Position numbers and translations under genes: made by a program. This document shows positions 62,649 through 64,000 of a stretch of DNA of 64,000 nt, piece after piece (the first letter of the stretch is position 1; every line of letters begins with the position of its first letter). Location of the stretch: positions 56,976 through 120,975 of the forward strand of contig NZ_JAWLVI010000006.1 in the NCBI RefSeq assembly GCF_033100795.1. The letters are read 5' to 3'. The stretch is from Pseudothioclava sp033100795. GTDB lineage: Bacteria; Pseudomonadota; Alphaproteobacteria; Rhodobacterales; Rhodobacteraceae. The notes under the pieces were generated by a model, which made no database searches, was not told the origin of the DNA, and saw only the letters and a program-made list of their open reading frames with translations.

Positions 62649-63011
62649 ATGTACCACCAGGGCCGCGGACTTCTACTGAACGCGCTTCTTGTCTCGATGT
62701 TCTGCGCCGTCGCGGCGCCGCCTGCGTCGGCGGAGCCGATGACCGGCGCGCAGCTCACCGCGCAAATCATCGGCAAGGATCTCGTGACGCGACGCAAGGG
62801 TATGACAGTGCATCTGCGCTATGACAGCGACGGGACGGTCGCGGTGAAGACGCCGTTGTTCGAGGCGAGCGGTCATTGGATCCTTTCCGGCGACAGCCTT
62901 TGCATGACCCTTGCAGAAGGGCCGCGACGGGAAGAGACCTGCCATGTGTTCGAGGACATTGGCGGTGGTGCCTACAGAAACTCTGAGGGTCAGATCCTTC
63001 GGCAGCGGTGA
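62649..63011 (+). CDS. Small secreted protein, divergent from the TetR operon
   Basis: 120 residues with a signal peptide, GLLLNALLVSMFCAVAAPPASA, and a likely cleavage after ASA. The mature part (MTGAQLTAQIIGKDLVTRRK, MTVHLRYDSDGTVAVKTPLF) is a small beta-rich domain of the kind found in periplasmic proteins. The ATG has an AAAGGGG ribosome site. It may be regulated with the divergent operon. Family not recognised. Confidence 0.7.
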   Translation: MYHQGRGLLLNALLVSMFCAVAAPPASAEPMTGAQLTAQIIGKDLVTRRKGMTVHLRYDSDGTVAVKTPLFEASGHWILSGDSLCMTLAEGPRREETCHVFEDIGGGAYRNSEGQILRQR

Positions 63012-63301
63012 CCGAACACCCGTAGGTCGGATCGCCGCGTTGCGGGCGCAAAGTCTGGGCAGGCTCGAGTCACCGGCATTCGCTGCAATCGACTCCGTCA
63101 GCGGCACTATCCATTCCGTCAGCGGCACTATCCATGGGACATTCGGCTGGTGGGCGATTTCAGCCATGTAGCTGCCCGTGCGACGCCTGTGCAAGGCAAT
63201 GCGAGACCACGCACAGGTTGGGCGCGGTGCGGATGCTGATGGAAAACCGCTAGGTCCGAGGTGAATGCCGCTCGGGACAGCGGTGCTAGAGCGGAATCCG
63301 A
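63012..63301. repeat. Gap with an exact 21-bp tandem duplication
   Basis: A 21-base unit beginning TCCGTCAGCGGCAC occurs twice in direct contact at 63094-63114 and 63115-63135. The rest of the 290 bases has no supported gene. Short open frames on both strands here have no family support. Confidence 0.6.
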
Positions 63302-63402
63302 TCAGTCTGGATCATACCATGCAGCGGCGAAGTATTTTTCGCATTCCTGCGGGGTGAAGGTTTGGGCGATGCGGCCGATGGCGCTCCAAAGGTCTTCGAT
63401 GG
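63302..63402 (-). pseudogene. IS630-family transposase C-terminal remnant
   Basis: The minus frame reads IEDLWSAIGRIAQTFTPQEC followed by EKYFAAAWYDPD and a stop, the last 32 residues of an IS630-type DDE transposase. Upstream (to about 63574) the frame continues but is not IS630-like, so the gene is broken. Flanking GGAATCCG motifs near 63290 and 63615 may be old element ends. Confidence 0.6.
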
Positions 63403-63631
63403 GGCCTGACCGACGAGCCCCCCTTCGAACGCTGTCGCATCCTGGATCCACGCCCGGCACCTCGTGACAGACACTGGCTGGAAGATCCCGCTCGACCGGG
63501 GACTCGACGTGTTCCAGCGGGCAGACCTGAACAATGGGTTCAGCCCGGCCAACAGGCATCAGCGCTTCCGGCAAGTGAAGGCTTTTGATGTGACCTATCT
63601 GCGAGAAGGAGCGGATTCCTTCTGATATTGC

Positions 63632-63880
63632 TTACTTTTCCATGGGTTTGATGAAGTGTTTCTGAGGGTCGACCCAGCCAGATTGACGGGCGGCTAGACT
63701 TGAAACCGGCTCGAGAGGCAGGTGCACAATTGTCCCATCGCCACGCGGGACAGATGTGGCCTTGCCGTGCCAGCATTCCGGCGCAGCGAATTCCTGCCGC
63801 TCATTGAAACCGTGAATTCGTGAACCGGGCCGGGCAATGCCTGCGGTCGAGGCGTCTGGCGCTTCCTGCAGGGTGAATGC
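63632..63880 (-). pseudogene. Gene remnant truncated by the second IS21 copy
   Basis: A minus-strand open frame of 83 codons, reading from the IS21 edge to a stop at 63632 and ending WVDPQKHFIKPMEK. It is open right up to 63880 and has no ATG of its own outside the IS. I recognise no family. It may be the 3' end of a gene interrupted by the IS21 insertion; it could also be a chance frame. Confidence 0.35.
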
Positions 63881-64000
63881 TGTCAATCGGCATCCAAATC
63901 AGACCCCATTTCGGCGTGCAAATTTGACCCCTCTGGAGCCAGGTTTTCTGGCGGCGGCCATTAGCAATTGTGAGTTGTTTTGGAGAGAATCGGGAGAAAG
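63881..64000 (-). mobile_element. Second IS21 copy (right end), inverted and running out of the window
   Basis: The 120 bases from 63881 are the exact reverse complement of 51653-51772, the right end of the IS21 element, beginning TGTCAATCGG. So a second copy starts here in opposite orientation and continues beyond the window. Both copies face each other with their istB ends. Confidence 0.95.

Noticed and set aside
62482..62679. A 65-codon rightward frame between TetR and the secreted-protein gene
   Set aside because: It overlaps the start of the better-supported gene at 62649, has no family match and a weak ribosome site, although its N-terminus is phasin-like enough to be noticed.

Overview
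The window looks like a piece of a Rhodobacteraceae (Paracoccus/Rhodobacter-like) alphaproteobacterial genome. This is inferred from the GC-rich coding, the phage families present (DUF6441, DUF6362, DUF6511, DUF7220 and DUF6429, named from memory), and three LexA boxes of the alphaproteobacterial direct-repeat type GAAC-N7-GAAC. Much of the window is mobile or horizontally acquired DNA.

Layout. (1) 27-102: a tRNA-Thr(TGT). (2) About 140-27,850: a prophage or prophage remnant. A lambda-type head module (small and large terminase, gpW-like protein, portal, ClpP-like protease, decoration protein, capsid, connectors) is read leftward and stops just short of the tRNA, with no tail genes visible. 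To its right lie small accessory genes, a ParB-methyltransferase fusion next to a PD-(D/E)XK nuclease, a replication/recombination block (RuvC-like resolvase, primase-helicase, RecB/Cas4-like nuclease, SF2 helicase, ssDNA-binding-like protein, Sak4-like ATPase), a sigma-factor-like gene, and two unknown genes behind a LexA-overlapped promoter. A rightward DUF2924/serine-recombinase integration module ends it. (3) 28,572-31,269: an IS3-family element split by an IS256-family element with a clean 9-bp target duplication. (4) 31,463-38,120: a surface-polysaccharide cluster of two AT-rich glycosyltransferases, rfbCBDA (dTDP-L-rhamnose) and a phosphomannomutase. (5) 38,160-43,481: a DNA-repair island with two more LexA boxes, encoding an SDR-like protein, a photolyase-like FAD protein with reversed domain order, a DCC protein, a radical-SAM repair protein and a UdgX-type uracil-DNA glycosylase. 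(6) 43,670-48,746: aldehyde dehydrogenase, acyl-CoA dehydrogenase, CaiB-type CoA-transferase and a divergent LysR regulator. (7) 48,807-64,000: an IS mosaic. A full IS21-family element (49,244-51,772) and the start of a second, inverted copy (63,881 on) bracket 12.1 kb. That segment carries a leftward operon: TetR, MBL-fold nuclease, LOG-family protein, HlyD/RbbA/YhhJ ABC exporter and a PHA synthase.

How it may work together. The three LexA boxes share the pattern GAACA-N5/6-TGAAC. One covers the -10 of the promoter in front of the two unknown prophage genes, which lie at the head of the leftward early block and are followed by a sigma-like gene. I see no CI-type repressor. The simplest reading is that host LexA directly gates prophage induction and that the same SOS signal controls the chromosomal repair island. 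That link is inferred from sequence and untested.
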